From: Bryobacterales bacterium
GTDB taxonomy: Bacteria > Acidobacteriota > Terriglobia > Bryobacterales > Bryobacteraceae
Reading direction: 5' to 3'
Assembly: GCA_003132905.1 (NCBI GenBank)
Contig: PKZC01000413.1
Span: forward strand, 16,921-39,374
Length of the DNA stretch: 22,454 nucleotides
Shown: one piece after another, positions 15,301 to 22,399 of the stretch
Layout of the letters: each line of letters opens with the position of its first letter
Numbering within the stretch: the stretch's first letter is position 1
Made by a program: the position numbers and the translations under genes
The notes under the pieces: generated by a model
Told to the model about the DNA's origin: nothing
The model's database searches: none
Seen by the model: only the letters and a program-made list of their open reading frames with translations

Positions 15301-15568
15301 TGGTTTGGGACTCAAAGCCTTCTTTCTTGACGGTGAGATCATACAAGCCCGGCGGCAACAGGGGAAAAGTATAATAGCCGTCTGCATTGGAGGCCGTTTC
15401 ACGCCGATCGCCCGTATCTACACGCGTCAGCTGGGCGGTTGCTCCACTAACGGCAGCTTGGGAGCCATCCAGAATCTGTCCAGTGATTTCGGTACTCTGC
15501 GCGTACAGACTGCTTGCGCCCAGCGTGATGGCCAGTAAGATGGCCGGCAAAGCTACTTGTTTATACAT
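12329..15568 (-). CDS. TonB-dependent receptor with carboxypeptidase-regulatory-like domain (Oar type)
   Basis: 1079 residues, full length for this Acidobacterial family. It has a signal peptide (1-23, ending SLYA). Residues about 24-112 form a carboxypeptidase-regulatory-like beta-sandwich (EITGQILDGSQAAVSGATAQ, then GYYTFPLLPPGLYDLTV). Residues about 115-235 form the plug (ISHVVTNETITDMPLIDRRS, IAGGRGDNTNYYIDGG, ELGRSGGGVIQMTTRSGTNE). The rest is a 22-strand-type outer-membrane barrel ending in aromatic Phe (LGLHFRF), the usual signal for barrel insertion. It is predicted to import large substrates, often glycans or peptides, using TonB energy; the substrate cannot be told. ATG 15568 has GGGAG 7 bases upstream. 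The gene is single, with an 820-bp regulatory-looking region in front. Confidence 0.92.
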   Translation of the reverse strand: MYKQVALPAILLAITLGASSLYAQSTEITGQILDGSQAAVSGATAQLTRVDTGDRRETASNADGYYTFPLLPPGLYDLTVKKEGFESQTNKGIKVETGQVSNVDVNLTVGEVSQQVNVEATVAQLQTDSSAISHVVTNETITDMPLIDRRSQQLTRLNGFIVQTNSGSSATFAIAGGRGDNTNYYIDGGTVQNVGMGTPDLYFDPPVEAMQEFNVNMSQYAAELGRSGGGVIQMTTRSGTNEFHGSAYEYFRNTDLDANTYFAKSLPILHYNLFGASIGGPIRKNKTWFFFNYEGRRQILATTQNLVVPTTAELEGNFAGQKTITNPFTGKPFPNNIIPASMFDPVGAKLAAFYPAPNITGASGGVNFVANDPATTVVNNYVARIDHTFNDTNRIYGRFLGQPDHTVTASIYPTAGTDNFGDLIHNYYYNGSVTWVRNISSSAFNELRLTLSRRQTLSISAGANTELDSKIGLTGANPNFFPSVTVNGLASIGCTSCSNGQERLQTPVEAHQLADNYTKVVGAHQIKFGVDYRYGKDGDLYLNQAGGALTFNNQATGNSVASLLLGWVNQGSVLATYPLHSRIDSYAGYVQDDWKVTSNLTLNLGLRYDVDSPRRDIVGHQNGFNPTEINPVSGTPGVITFSGINGQSQYAHNWDLSNVGPRVGFAWKPGENWVIRGGGGILYAGEYDFAAPVILYTGFSTQGTFLSTNNGLTPAFILADGFPALSSPTRANLTPGYGAVPVGQSPTTAVQFFDQNRKTGYLYQTTLDIQRQLTKSLLLDVGYLGTLGHDLSAVVPISVNQVPTNLLGPGNLQSLRPFPQFSNVQILGDSIGRSNYQGVNVGIDKRLAAGLQFKANYTYSKFLDNLGSRADLGNPIGISGGAGAFTNYYNQGGDWGLSGNDIRHRIVASTIYELPVGRGKLFSPSSRLLNQILGGWSVGSIVEFHTGTPLSPFMLTNTTNSYSDGQRPNVVGNPDTGTQTISEWFNTSAFAAPAAYTFGDAGRTFGTGPKFFSMDGSLLKDFSVERFAAQLRVEVLNLTNHPNFALPDTRLGSPTFGEITSLAAGNQARIIQLGLHFRF

Positions 15569-15840
15569 AAATATCTCCCGTTCCGATAAAGAAAGCTCAG
15601 ATATGCTTTAAGTTGAACCGTGACGGCTTTGTCAACGGATTACGAATGGCGGCCGCGAAAGAGCCGGGAGTATTTTTACAAACTCAACGTCTTTCGCTGA
15701 CGATTTACAGGAAATCCCGCGAGGGTCGACAACAGCCCCGCCGTGTTTCCCGATGGTACAGCTCTCTGCTATTAGGCTAGTAACTTGATAGAGAATGCCA
15801 TGTTTTGTCTGGCTCTGTCAAGAAAAAAGACGATCTAGGA

Positions 15841-15852
15841 CGTTTGCAAACG
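15841..15852. promoter_or_regulatory. 12-bp palindrome, candidate operator
   Basis: CGTTTGCAAACG is a perfect palindrome with the central CG-less TTTGCAAA core typical of LacI/GalR-family operators. It lies 273 bp before the TonB receptor start. No LacI-type gene is in the window. It could serve the receptor gene or the ANTAR gene. Confidence 0.4.
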
Positions 15853-15903
15853 TACTACGAACACCGCAGTACGATTCGACAACACGACTCGCCAGCTAGG
15901 TTA

Positions 15904-15928
15904 ATCAATGTGACGAGCCTACATTGAT
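15904..15928. promoter_or_regulatory. Inverted repeat, candidate operator
   Basis: ATCAATGT (15904-15911) and ACATTGAT (15921-15928) are a perfect 8-bp inverted repeat with a 9-bp spacer, which places the half-sites about 1.6 helical turns apart. It lies in AT-rich DNA, which fits a promoter region. Confidence 0.4.
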
Positions 15929-15990
15929 CAATTATTACAGTATGTTATAGCGAGCCCTTGGGGTGTGCCTATGATCTCAAGCAGGTTTCA

Positions 15991-16031
15991 GCCTGAGCCG
16001 CGGTATGGCCACTTTTGCCGTACCTTCAGGC
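15991..16031 (+). other. Nested hairpin in the upstream region of the ANTAR gene
   Basis: The outer stem GCCTGA (15991-15996) pairs with TCAGGC (16026-16031). The inner stem GGTA-t-GGC (16002-16009) pairs with GCC-g-TACC (16017-16024) around loop CACTTTT. It may be a small RNA or a structured leader element. A coincidental dyad is possible. Confidence 0.35.
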
Positions 16032-16388
16032 ATCGTTGGCGCTTCGAGGCGGATGTCAAAGCCGCTAGTAGACTACTTTTTCAATAGGGTGTTTTCGTCG
16101 TACTGGACGTGTGTCCGGGCAAAAACTTAACATAGAACGACTAGCTGGAATGGCGGAGGTTTTAGGAAATGCACCTATAAGATGTGTTGCGGCCACTTAA
16201 AAACGCGCTGGATCAGCAGGGAAGTTTGTTAGGACCCCTAGAACTTTCCGGCAATTATTTAAGTAGCTTTTTTCTTGACACTGGCAGGCAATCATGGCAT
16301 TCTCTACCAATATAGTAGCCTATGTGCTCCTGGAAAGCGCTTCTATGCAGCGCCCGCGCGGGCGGGCCAAGAGCAGGATGAATCAGGT

Positions 16389-17123
16389 ATGGAATATCTT
16401 TCAGCCGACGCTGTGGATCTAAATTCGAAGATTGAGCGTGCTCTCGATGATGTTTCATCGGGCCTGAAAAGGGTCGCCGCGGAGCTCGGCGCGGAGGCTG
16501 AGGCGGTGCTTTTTTCCTCAGGCTCTCAAATCGAGATCACTTATTTCTGGAGCAGGCTAACTGACGACGCGTCACAGCAGTCGCTGGCGAGCGTAGTCCC
16601 TGCTGGTTTCGACGCACTGAAGACGGCGGCGGGACCCGTGGCGGCGGGGGATCCGCTGGCAGATACTCTGCGGCGGCTGATCTCGCGACGTTCCCAGTCA
16701 TTCTTGCTTTTTCCGTGGCGCATGCAACAACGCGTGGTTACGGTGGTGTTCTGCTTTGCGCTGCCTGTGCCGCCTCGTACTGAACCTTCGGAAGCAGTCA
16801 CGGAAAAACTGAGGCTGGTCGGGTTGGCGACCTGGTCGGTAAAAGAAATCGCGGGCCTTCGCTCCCAACTGAAGACTGTTACGAGCCGGTTGGCCGGACG
16901 AAAGTTGGTGGAGCGGGCCAAAGGCGTCCTGCAGATCGATCAGGGAATCACCGAGGAGGGGGCCTATGAGCACCTCCGAAAGCTCAGCCGGAAGCGGAGA
17001 ATCACTTTAGCGGAGATGGCTGAAGAGGTGGTTCGAGAAGGCACGGAGCGCAACGGCGGCAGTGGAAAGGACCGCAGGCCGAATCTTGTTGACATCGGCG
17101 AGTATCCGCCCTATAGTAGATAG
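16389..17123 (+). CDS. GAF-like/ANTAR RNA-binding antiterminator
   Basis: 244 residues from ATG 16389. A longer reading from TTG 16275 is rejected because that TTG is part of a TTGACA box and the extra residues look random. The C-terminal 60 residues are an ANTAR domain: a leading coiled coil (LRSQLKTVTSRLAGRKLVER), then AKGVLQIDQGITEEGAYEHLRKLSRKRRITLAEMAEEVV with the conserved A-K-G-x-L, 'EE.AY..LRK.S...R..L' and 'AE.VV' positions. The first 150 residues look like a divergent GAF-type sensor domain. ANTAR proteins bind paired hairpins in nascent RNA and stop terminators from forming, usually on a sensed signal. A structured 309-nt leader with a terminator-like end follows directly, ahead of the PSD1 gene, and is the natural candidate target. 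Confidence 0.85.
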   Translation: MEYLSADAVDLNSKIERALDDVSSGLKRVAAELGAEAEAVLFSSGSQIEITYFWSRLTDDASQQSLASVVPAGFDALKTAAGPVAAGDPLADTLRRLISRRSQSFLLFPWRMQQRVVTVVFCFALPVPPRTEPSEAVTEKLRLVGLATWSVKEIAGLRSQLKTVTSRLAGRKLVERAKGVLQIDQGITEEGAYEHLRKLSRKRRITLAEMAEEVVREGTERNGGSGKDRRPNLVDIGEYPPYSR

Positions 17124-17432
17124 AATTAGTAGTATAGTGTAGTCAATCTTAGTTCTTGGTGCCGTAACTTTGCGGAACGTTCCGCCCGCGTTTCGGCACT
17201 TCGCAGTCACCGCCCGAGACCAGGCATGCATCGCGGGCTCCGAAGCCTTACCGGAATTCCGGAAGGCGTGAACGATTGCCGTTCGCAATCTTTCGCGGGG
17301 AGTTTTCGATGTACCAGGGTCACCACGCAGAGGCGGTTCAAAACCGCACGCCAATCATCAGGCGCTCATCATTACCTCACAGCACTACGGCACCTCACCG
17401 CACTGCGGTCAAGTTTTTAAAACGGAGTATTT
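17124..17432 (+). promoter_or_regulatory. Structured leader between the ANTAR and PSD1 genes
   Basis: 309 bp rich in hairpins. (1) GTGCCG (17159-17164) pairs with CGGCAC (17194-17199), enclosing the palindrome GCGGAACGTTCCGC (17172-17185), which can show a 6-base loop AACGTT with A at position 1 and G at position 4, as in ANTAR target hairpins. (2) GCCTT-a-CCGG/CCGG-AAGGC at 17245-17267. (3) GATTGC/GCAATC at 17274-17290. (4) Near the end, ACCGC-act-GCGGT followed a few bases on by TTTTT, a terminator-like element just before the ribosome-binding site. Two imperfect 18-bp units (ACCTCACAGCACTACGGC type) precede it. Antitermination by the upstream ANTAR protein is inference. Confidence 0.45.
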
Positions 17433-19847
17433 ATGCGATATAACACGGTAATTCGCAATAGTGTCCTCTCATGCATGATGCTGAACCTCGCGTTGCCTAC
17501 GGTATACGCGGCGCCTCCTGGGGATATTCAACCCGCTAGCCCCACCAAGCCAGCTCAGTCTGGACAACAGCATTGGGCCTACCAGCCGGTGAGACGTCCC
17601 GAAGTGCCTGCGGTGCAGCGAAAGGATTGGGTCCGGACGCCGATCGACGCGTTCATTCTGGCGCAGCTAGAGGCCAAGGGCATTAAACCCTCGGCGGATG
17701 CCGATCGCGCCCTGTTCATTCGGCGGGCGACGCTGGACGCTTGGGGAGTCATCCCCACTCCGGAGGCTGTGAAAGCCTTCGTAAACGACCGTTCCCCGGA
17801 TGCATACGAGAAGCTGGTCGATCGCCTGCTGTCGTCTCCCCACTACGGAGAACGTCAGGCTCGCCGCTGGCTGGATCTGGCGCGCTACGCGGACAGCACA
17901 GGTTTCGAAAACGACAAAACGCGCGGGAATATGTACCGCTACCGGGATTATGTGATCAACGCCTTCAACCAGGACAAGCCATACGACCAGTTCGTGAAGG
18001 AACAGCTGGCCGGCGACGAATTGGCCCCGGGCAACCAGGACGTAATGGTAGCTACCGGATTTTTGGCGGGTTACCCCGACAATCACAATGCGCGCGATCT
18101 GGTTGGGCGGAAGTATCAGATCACAACCGACATGACCGACACAGTGGGCGCCGTGTTTCTTGCGCAGACGGTTGGTTGCGCCAGGTGCCACAACCACAAA
18201 TTCGACAAGATCTCCGAGAAAGAGTATTTCCAGCTGCAGTCCTTCTTCGCGAATACGAGCGAGGTGAGTAACACGCCTGCCAAGATCGGACCCGAAGAGA
18301 TTGCCTATCGAAAGCAAATGGCGGATTGGCAGGAGGCTGCCAAGGATGTTCTCGCCCAGCGCAAGGCCCTGATCGATTCGTTCCGGGAGGAAGGCACCAA
18401 GTATTATCACGAGCGTTACATGACGGACGCTCAGGCATCCATCTTCAAGCCGAAGGATCAGTGGACCGCCTTCGACCGCTGGATCAATCACCGCGTCGAT
18501 TACATCACCACTGACGAGAGCGTTGCCTCGTTCCTGGACATGGCGGGCGCGAACCCCAAAGCCAAGGAATACAAGGTGGAGTATGCCGAGAAACTCGAGC
18601 AGTACAAAAAACTGAACGAGGAACTGAAGAAATTCGACAAGTACAAACCGGCCAAGGGATCCGACACGTTCACCGCGATGACGGAGCTGGGGCGACCCGA
18701 TAGCCCATCCACTTTCCTGCTCTTCGGCGGCAACAACGATCGCCCGGTGGAGGAAGTGCAGCCTGGGTTCCCTGCCGCCATCGCCAATGGAGAGCAGCCG
18801 GTGATTGTACCCACGGCGACTTCGTCGGGACGCCGCACGGCGTTGGCGAACTGGATCGCCAGTCCGAACAATCCGCTCACCGCGCGGGTCTTGGTGAACC
18901 GGGTTTGGGCTCAATACTTCGGCCACGGCATCGTGGAAACAGTGTGCGATTTCGGCAAAGCGGGCGCGAAACCCACCAACCCGGAACTGCTGGACTATCT
19001 GGCGGACGATTTCGTCAAGCAAGGCTGGAGTGTAAAAAAGCTGCACCGCGAGATTCTGCTGTCGAGCGTCTACCGGCAATCCTCGGACTATCAGGAGGAT
19101 GCGTACAAGGCGGATCCGGAGAATAAGCTTCTGGCTGTTTTCCCACGCGTTCGCATGGAAGCCGAAGAGATTCGCGACTCGCTGCTGGCCGCCGCCGGCA
19201 AGTTGGATGACGATACCATCGGTGGTCCCAGCGTGTTCCCCCCCGTGCCGAAGGGCTTGAACGCAGGGGGCCTGTGGCAGACCTCAAAAGACGCTCGCGA
19301 TTACAATCGCCGCAGCCTGTATGTATTCACCAGGCGCAGTGTCCCGTACCCCTTGCTGGACAGCTTCGACATGGCCTCGCCGCAACAGGTACACAGCAAG
19401 CGCGTGGCGACCACTACCGCACTTCAGGCGCTCACGCTTTACAACAACGATCAGGTGTTCGGATGGTCGCAGGCATTGGCCAGTCGAGTGATCCGCGAGG
19501 CCGGCGACAGTGAATCGGCCCGCTTGGATCGCCTCTATCAGCTTCTGTTTGCGCGCAATCCCGATGCGGAAGAAAAGAGCACGCTGCTCGGGTTTCTGGA
19601 CAGTCAGGAAAAAGTCATCCGGGAGAAACCTGTTACCAGCGAAAAAGCCGCCAGCGAAAAAGCCGCCAACGATAAAGCGAGCGACGGTAAGCAAGCGGCT
19701 GCTCTGCCGGTTGAAGTAAAAGCTCAAGCAACAGTGAGAGCTGAAGCAACAGTGAAAGCTGAAGCAACGATGTCGCCCCGGGAAGCCGCCTTCGTTGATC
19801 TGGTACATACGGTCGCGAATTCAAACGATTTCGCTTACCGCTTCTAG
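17433..19847 (+). CDS. Secreted PSD1/DUF1549-DUF1553 protein with a CxxCH motif
   Basis: 804 residues with a signal peptide (cleavage near VYAA, about 27). Residues about 65-275 are DUF1549 (PIDAFILAQLEAKGIKPS, PHYGERQARRWLDLARYADS), ending in VGCARCHNHKFDKIS with Cys249, Cys252 and His253, a cytochrome-c type haem-binding motif. Residues about 465-760 are DUF1553 (NPLTARVLVNRVWAQYFGHG, DYNRRSLYVFTRRSVPYPLL, FDMASPQQ). These domains, first named in Planctomycetes (PSCyt2 and PSD1), almost always occur beside DUF1501 proteins, as here. A function in breaking down large polymers has been proposed but is not proven. Near the C-terminus a 65-residue Ala/Glu/Lys-rich insert made of short repeats interrupts the usual ending. 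GGAG 6 bases before ATG 17433 supports the start. Confidence 0.88.
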   Translation: MRYNTVIRNSVLSCMMLNLALPTVYAAPPGDIQPASPTKPAQSGQQHWAYQPVRRPEVPAVQRKDWVRTPIDAFILAQLEAKGIKPSADADRALFIRRATLDAWGVIPTPEAVKAFVNDRSPDAYEKLVDRLLSSPHYGERQARRWLDLARYADSTGFENDKTRGNMYRYRDYVINAFNQDKPYDQFVKEQLAGDELAPGNQDVMVATGFLAGYPDNHNARDLVGRKYQITTDMTDTVGAVFLAQTVGCARCHNHKFDKISEKEYFQLQSFFANTSEVSNTPAKIGPEEIAYRKQMADWQEAAKDVLAQRKALIDSFREEGTKYYHERYMTDAQASIFKPKDQWTAFDRWINHRVDYITTDESVASFLDMAGANPKAKEYKVEYAEKLEQYKKLNEELKKFDKYKPAKGSDTFTAMTELGRPDSPSTFLLFGGNNDRPVEEVQPGFPAAIANGEQPVIVPTATSSGRRTALANWIASPNNPLTARVLVNRVWAQYFGHGIVETVCDFGKAGAKPTNPELLDYLADDFVKQGWSVKKLHREILLSSVYRQSSDYQEDAYKADPENKLLAVFPRVRMEAEEIRDSLLAAAGKLDDDTIGGPSVFPPVPKGLNAGGLWQTSKDARDYNRRSLYVFTRRSVPYPLLDSFDMASPQQVHSKRVATTTALQALTLYNNDQVFGWSQALASRVIREAGDSESARLDRLYQLLFARNPDAEEKSTLLGFLDSQEKVIREKPVTSEKAASEKAANDKASDGKQAAALPVEVKAQATVRAEATVKAEATMSPREAAFVDLVHTVANSNDFAYRF
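19638..19667 (+). repeat. In-frame 15-bp tandem repeat in the PSD1 gene
   Basis: Two exact copies of AGCGAAAAAGCCGCC, followed by a third diverged copy, encode the repeated residues SEKAA-SEKAA-NDKAS. The unit is five codons, so copy-number change keeps the frame. Confidence 0.9.
19721..19768 (+). repeat. In-frame 18-bp tandem repeat in the PSD1 gene
   Basis: Two full units and a partial third of AGCTGAAGCAACAGTGAA type, six codons each, encode the repeated residues of AQATVR-AEATVK-AEAT. Together with the 15-bp repeat this forms a low-complexity insert just before the conserved C-terminal end. Confidence 0.9.
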
Positions 19848-19899
19848 CAGTGGAAATGTTCAGACTATTTCAAATTTTTAAAAACAAGGAGACGACATC

Positions 19900-21345
19900 A
19901 TGAGTAAGAAATCAACGCGTCGAGAGCTTTTTGTAAAGACCGCGGTAGGGCTCGGTGGAGTCACGCTGAGCATGCTACTGCCAGGGGGCGGATTGTTAAG
20001 CAGTCCCGCGCTGGCGGCCACAGGCGTGGATCCGCTCGCGCCCAAACCGCCGCACTTTCCGCCCAAGGTCAAGTCTGTGATCTGGCTGCATCAGAATGGC
20101 GCCCCCAGCTCACTGGATCTGTTCGACTATAAACCTGAGCTGGTGAGGCTGGCCGGCCAGGAAGTGCCTGCATCGTTCTTAAAAGGGATCAAGACCAGTA
20201 CGCAAGGCGGTCTCGGCAAGCTGTTCGCTTCCAACCGCACCTGGAAGCAGTATGGACAGAGCGGCGCGTGGTTTTCCGATCTGGTGCCAAATCTGGCGCA
20301 GCATGCCGACAAGATGGCCTTCATCAAGGCGAGTACGACCATCGGCGCCACGCACGACATTTCCATTCTCAAGCTGAACACCGGCGACGTGAACCCTGGC
20401 CGGCCATCGCTTGGCGCCTGGGTGACCTACGCTCTCGGCAGCGCCAATCCGGATCTGCCGGCGTACGTGGTGCTGTACTCCGGAAAGAAAGAGCCCGAAG
20501 CTGGATCCGTCAACTGGAGTTCGGGTTTTCTGCCGGCGGTGTATCAAGGTACCGCCTTCCGTCCGGGCCCTTCGCCGATTCTCAACATGGAGCGTCCGGC
20601 GGCGATGGGGGCCGTCGAACAGCGCGACAATCTGGATCTGTTAAAGCGCTTGAATCAACACAGCGCGGCCCGTTATCCGCAGGATACCGAGCTGCAGGCG
20701 CGAATCAATTCGTACGAGCTGGCTTACCGCATGCAGTCCGCCGCGCCGGAAGCCGTGGACCTAAGCAAGGAGACGGATGCCACCAAAGAGCTTTACGGAT
20801 TGAACGATCCCGCCAGCAACGACTACGGCACCAGCATCCTGCGAGCGCGCCGCTTGGTGGAGCGCGGTGTGCGCTTCATCCACATCGTGACGGGTCCCGT
20901 GGATGTCCTCGGGGAAAAAAGAAGCTGGGATGCGCACGAGGATCTGGATAAGAACCATCTCGCGAATTCCATGGCGGTGGAAAAACCGATCGCTGGGCTG
21001 CTGGCTGATTTGCAGTCGCGCGGACTGCTGGATTCAACGCTGGTGGTCTGGACTGCGGAGTTTGGCCGCACCCCATGGGGCGAAAGCGGTAATGGGCGCG
21101 ACCACAATCCTTGGGGATATACGCAGTGGCTTGCCGGTGGCGGCATCAAGGCCGGCAGCACGTATGGCGAGACCGACGAACTGGGCGTCCAATCGGTAGG
21201 AAAGCCCGTGGATACCTACGATCTTCATGCGACCGTTCTCAATCTGCTTGGATTAGATCACTTAAAAGTGACGTTCTTGAATAATGGTCGTTCCGAGCGC
21301 CCCACCGTCGTCTACGGCGAGGTAGTAAAAGATCTCCTCGCATAG
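19900..21345 (+). CDS. DUF1501 protein, Tat-exported, sulfatase/phosphatase-like fold
   Basis: 481 residues. The N-terminus is a twin-arginine signal (STRRELFVKTAVGLGG, Arg7-Arg8, then a hydrophobic stretch and ALAA), so the protein is folded before export, probably with a metal. DUF1501 proteins are distantly related to sulfatases and alkaline phosphatases. Visible metal-site-like parts are SVIWLHQNGAPSSLDLFDYK (59-78), GATHDISILKLNTGD, WTAEFGRTPWGES and GRDHNPWGYTQWLAGGG near the end. The gene begins 52 bp after the PSD1 stop with a strong AAGGAG 8 bases before ATG 19900, so the two are one operon. This pair is a standard partnership whose exact substrate is unknown. Confidence 0.88.
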   Translation: MSKKSTRRELFVKTAVGLGGVTLSMLLPGGGLLSSPALAATGVDPLAPKPPHFPPKVKSVIWLHQNGAPSSLDLFDYKPELVRLAGQEVPASFLKGIKTSTQGGLGKLFASNRTWKQYGQSGAWFSDLVPNLAQHADKMAFIKASTTIGATHDISILKLNTGDVNPGRPSLGAWVTYALGSANPDLPAYVVLYSGKKEPEAGSVNWSSGFLPAVYQGTAFRPGPSPILNMERPAAMGAVEQRDNLDLLKRLNQHSAARYPQDTELQARINSYELAYRMQSAAPEAVDLSKETDATKELYGLNDPASNDYGTSILRARRLVERGVRFIHIVTGPVDVLGEKRSWDAHEDLDKNHLANSMAVEKPIAGLLADLQSRGLLDSTLVVWTAEFGRTPWGESGNGRDHNPWGYTQWLAGGGIKAGSTYGETDELGVQSVGKPVDTYDLHATVLNLLGLDHLKVTFLNNGRSERPTVVYGEVVKDLLA

Positions 21346-21353
21346 AAGCATGC

Positions 21354-21383
21354 GCCCGGAAGGCTCTACCTTCCGGGCTCTTT
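21354..21383 (+). terminator. Rho-independent terminator after the DUF1501 gene
   Basis: GCCCGGAAGG (21354-21363) pairs perfectly with CCTTCCGGGC (21369-21378) around loop CTCTA and is followed by TCTTT. It lies 8 bp after the stop codon, ends the PSD1-DUF1501 operon and precedes the cytochrome gene. Confidence 0.85.
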
Positions 21384-21405
21384 ACGAAGGGCACAACGAT
21401 TCAGA

Positions 21406-21789
21406 ATGCGGAAGATCATCATTGTCATCGGGATTTCGGCGGCACTGGCTGCCGGCATAGTGTCTGCCCAGAGCGTGGACGATTTTGACGGGTGGATGAG
21501 AACCATCGACGATAAAACCCAAAGCGTGCAGCGTAACATCGCGGCCAAGGACACCGACGCCGTTGCTGCCGATGCCAAGACGTTGCAGGAGACGTTCAAA
21601 CTGGTGGAAGGATTTTGGGCAAAACGCGGCAATGCCCCCGATGCCGTCGAGTTATCTCAAAAAGCCCAGGAGCAGGCAGCCGAAGTGTTGAAGTCGGTCA
21701 TGGCCAAGGATTACGACGCAGCGTCCACCGAATCCATTAAGATCGCGGAGACCTGCACGGCTTGTCATAGGCTCTATCGGCCGCTTTAG
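21406..21789 (+). CDS. Small secreted cytochrome c'-like protein
   Basis: 127 residues with a signal peptide (MRKIIIVIGISAALAAGIVSA, cleavage after about 21). The mature part is helical, and the haem-binding motif Cys117-Thr-Ala-Cys120-His121 sits at the very C-terminus, followed by RLYRPL. A four-helix bundle with the haem site in the last helix is the layout of cytochrome c' and related cytochromes. Their roles include electron transfer and binding of nitric oxide; which applies here is unknown. It lies 60 bp after the DUF1501 gene, beyond a terminator, so it needs read-through or its own promoter. The start ATG 21406 gives the full signal peptide; the ribosome-binding site is weak. Confidence 0.82.
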   Translation: MRKIIIVIGISAALAAGIVSAQSVDDFDGWMRTIDDKTQSVQRNIAAKDTDAVAADAKTLQETFKLVEGFWAKRGNAPDAVELSQKAQEQAAEVLKSVMAKDYDAASTESIKIAETCTACHRLYRPL

Positions 21790-21984
21790 ATCGACTCCCC
21801 TCCAACTCCTATTACCCGCTCCCGAGGGTTTCTTCCAGGCTCTCTCGAATGCCGCTCGTGTGTTGTTATTAATAGATTGATAGCCCCAGGTTGCTGCAGC
21901 TGGAGCTAAGTGCGAGGCTCCCGAACTGATAAGCAACTCAAGCGTCAAAAACGCGGGAAACGCACTCGCTAAAATAGTCTTCCG

Positions 21985-22212
21985 CTATGCCTTGGTAGCG
22001 CGGGGATTCTTTGGGCAGCGCGGGATGTGAAGCCGCATTTCGCGGGCTGAGCAGACTTTCTCGCAAAACACACACTTCCTATTTGCCCTTTGGGCACCTC
22101 GAAAGAGTTTCTTCTTGCTGAGTTGGATTGACGAAGCCCATTTTAAGATGGTCGCGGCATTGATGGACTCACCGCAATGCGGACACGCCTTGCCCGCGTC
22201 CTCATCGTCCAT
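21985..22212 (-). CDS. Small cysteine-rich zinc-finger-like protein (75 aa)
   Basis: Starting at ATG 22212, the product is 75 residues with two putative zinc sites: CPHC (10-13), and Cys47-x2-Cys50 (CVFC) with His62 and Cys66 (LHIPRCP), a C2HC-type finger; Cys54 is extra. Between them is a basic stretch (KKKLFRGAQRANRK). An in-frame start at 22269 would add 19 Arg-rich residues overlapping the upstream gene, so I prefer the shorter form. The start lies inside the last codons of a 51-residue gene (11-bp overlap), suggesting coupled translation. No function is known; nucleic-acid binding is a guess from composition. Confidence 0.6.
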   Translation of the reverse strand: MDDEDAGKACPHCGESINAATILKWASSIQLSKKKLFRGAQRANRKCVFCEKVCSAREMRLHIPRCPKNPRATKA

Positions 22213-22357
22213 TGTTCGTCTGCTTCTTCTTTGAAGTGCCCTTCTTGAACGGACTCGGAGGCAGTGCACTCTTTGGCACCTTCAATATCGCCTTGAGCGC
22301 TTCACGAAACCGCGTGAATGCTTCCGGGCCTTCGTGCATTTCAGCGGGCGCTTTCAT
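22202..22357 (-). CDS. Small basic protein (51 aa) overlapping the zinc-finger gene
   Basis: Translating the minus strand from ATG 22357 gives 51 residues. They include PEAFTRFREALKAILKVPKS and then ALPPSPFKK with a Lys-rich tail (TSKKKQTNNGR). The pattern 'AF.RF..A.KAIL.VPKSALPP..' is one I recall in short uncharacterised proteins of several phyla. GGAA lies just before the start. The stop TGA at 22204-22202 falls inside the next gene. Function unknown; the conserved helix plus basic tail could bind nucleic acid or a partner. Confidence 0.6.
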   Translation of the reverse strand: MKAPAEMHEGPEAFTRFREALKAILKVPKSALPPSPFKKGTSKKKQTNNGR

Positions 22358-22399
22358 GCTTCCATCTTAGCCACTTTCGTGCCCTTCCAGATGGCCATA

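Larger units (their letters stand above)
15569..16388. other. Long divergent intergenic region with several dyads
   Basis: About 820 bp without a supported gene, between the divergent TonB receptor gene and the ANTAR gene. It holds a 12-bp perfect palindrome (15841-15852), an 8-bp inverted repeat (15904-15928) and a nested hairpin (15991-16031), listed separately. TTGACA at 15635-15630 on the minus strand may be the -35 box of the receptor. TTGACA at 16275-16280 on the plus strand may be that of the ANTAR gene. Neither has a good -10. Confidence 0.45.

Noticed and set aside
16275..16388. Longer N-terminus for the ANTAR protein from TTG 16275
   Set aside because: The TTG is part of a TTGACA box, and the additional 38 residues look non-coding.
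17667..19079. 470-residue open frame opposite the PSD1 gene
   Set aside because: Antisense shadow of a well-supported gene; composition is unlike a real protein and no start signal is present.
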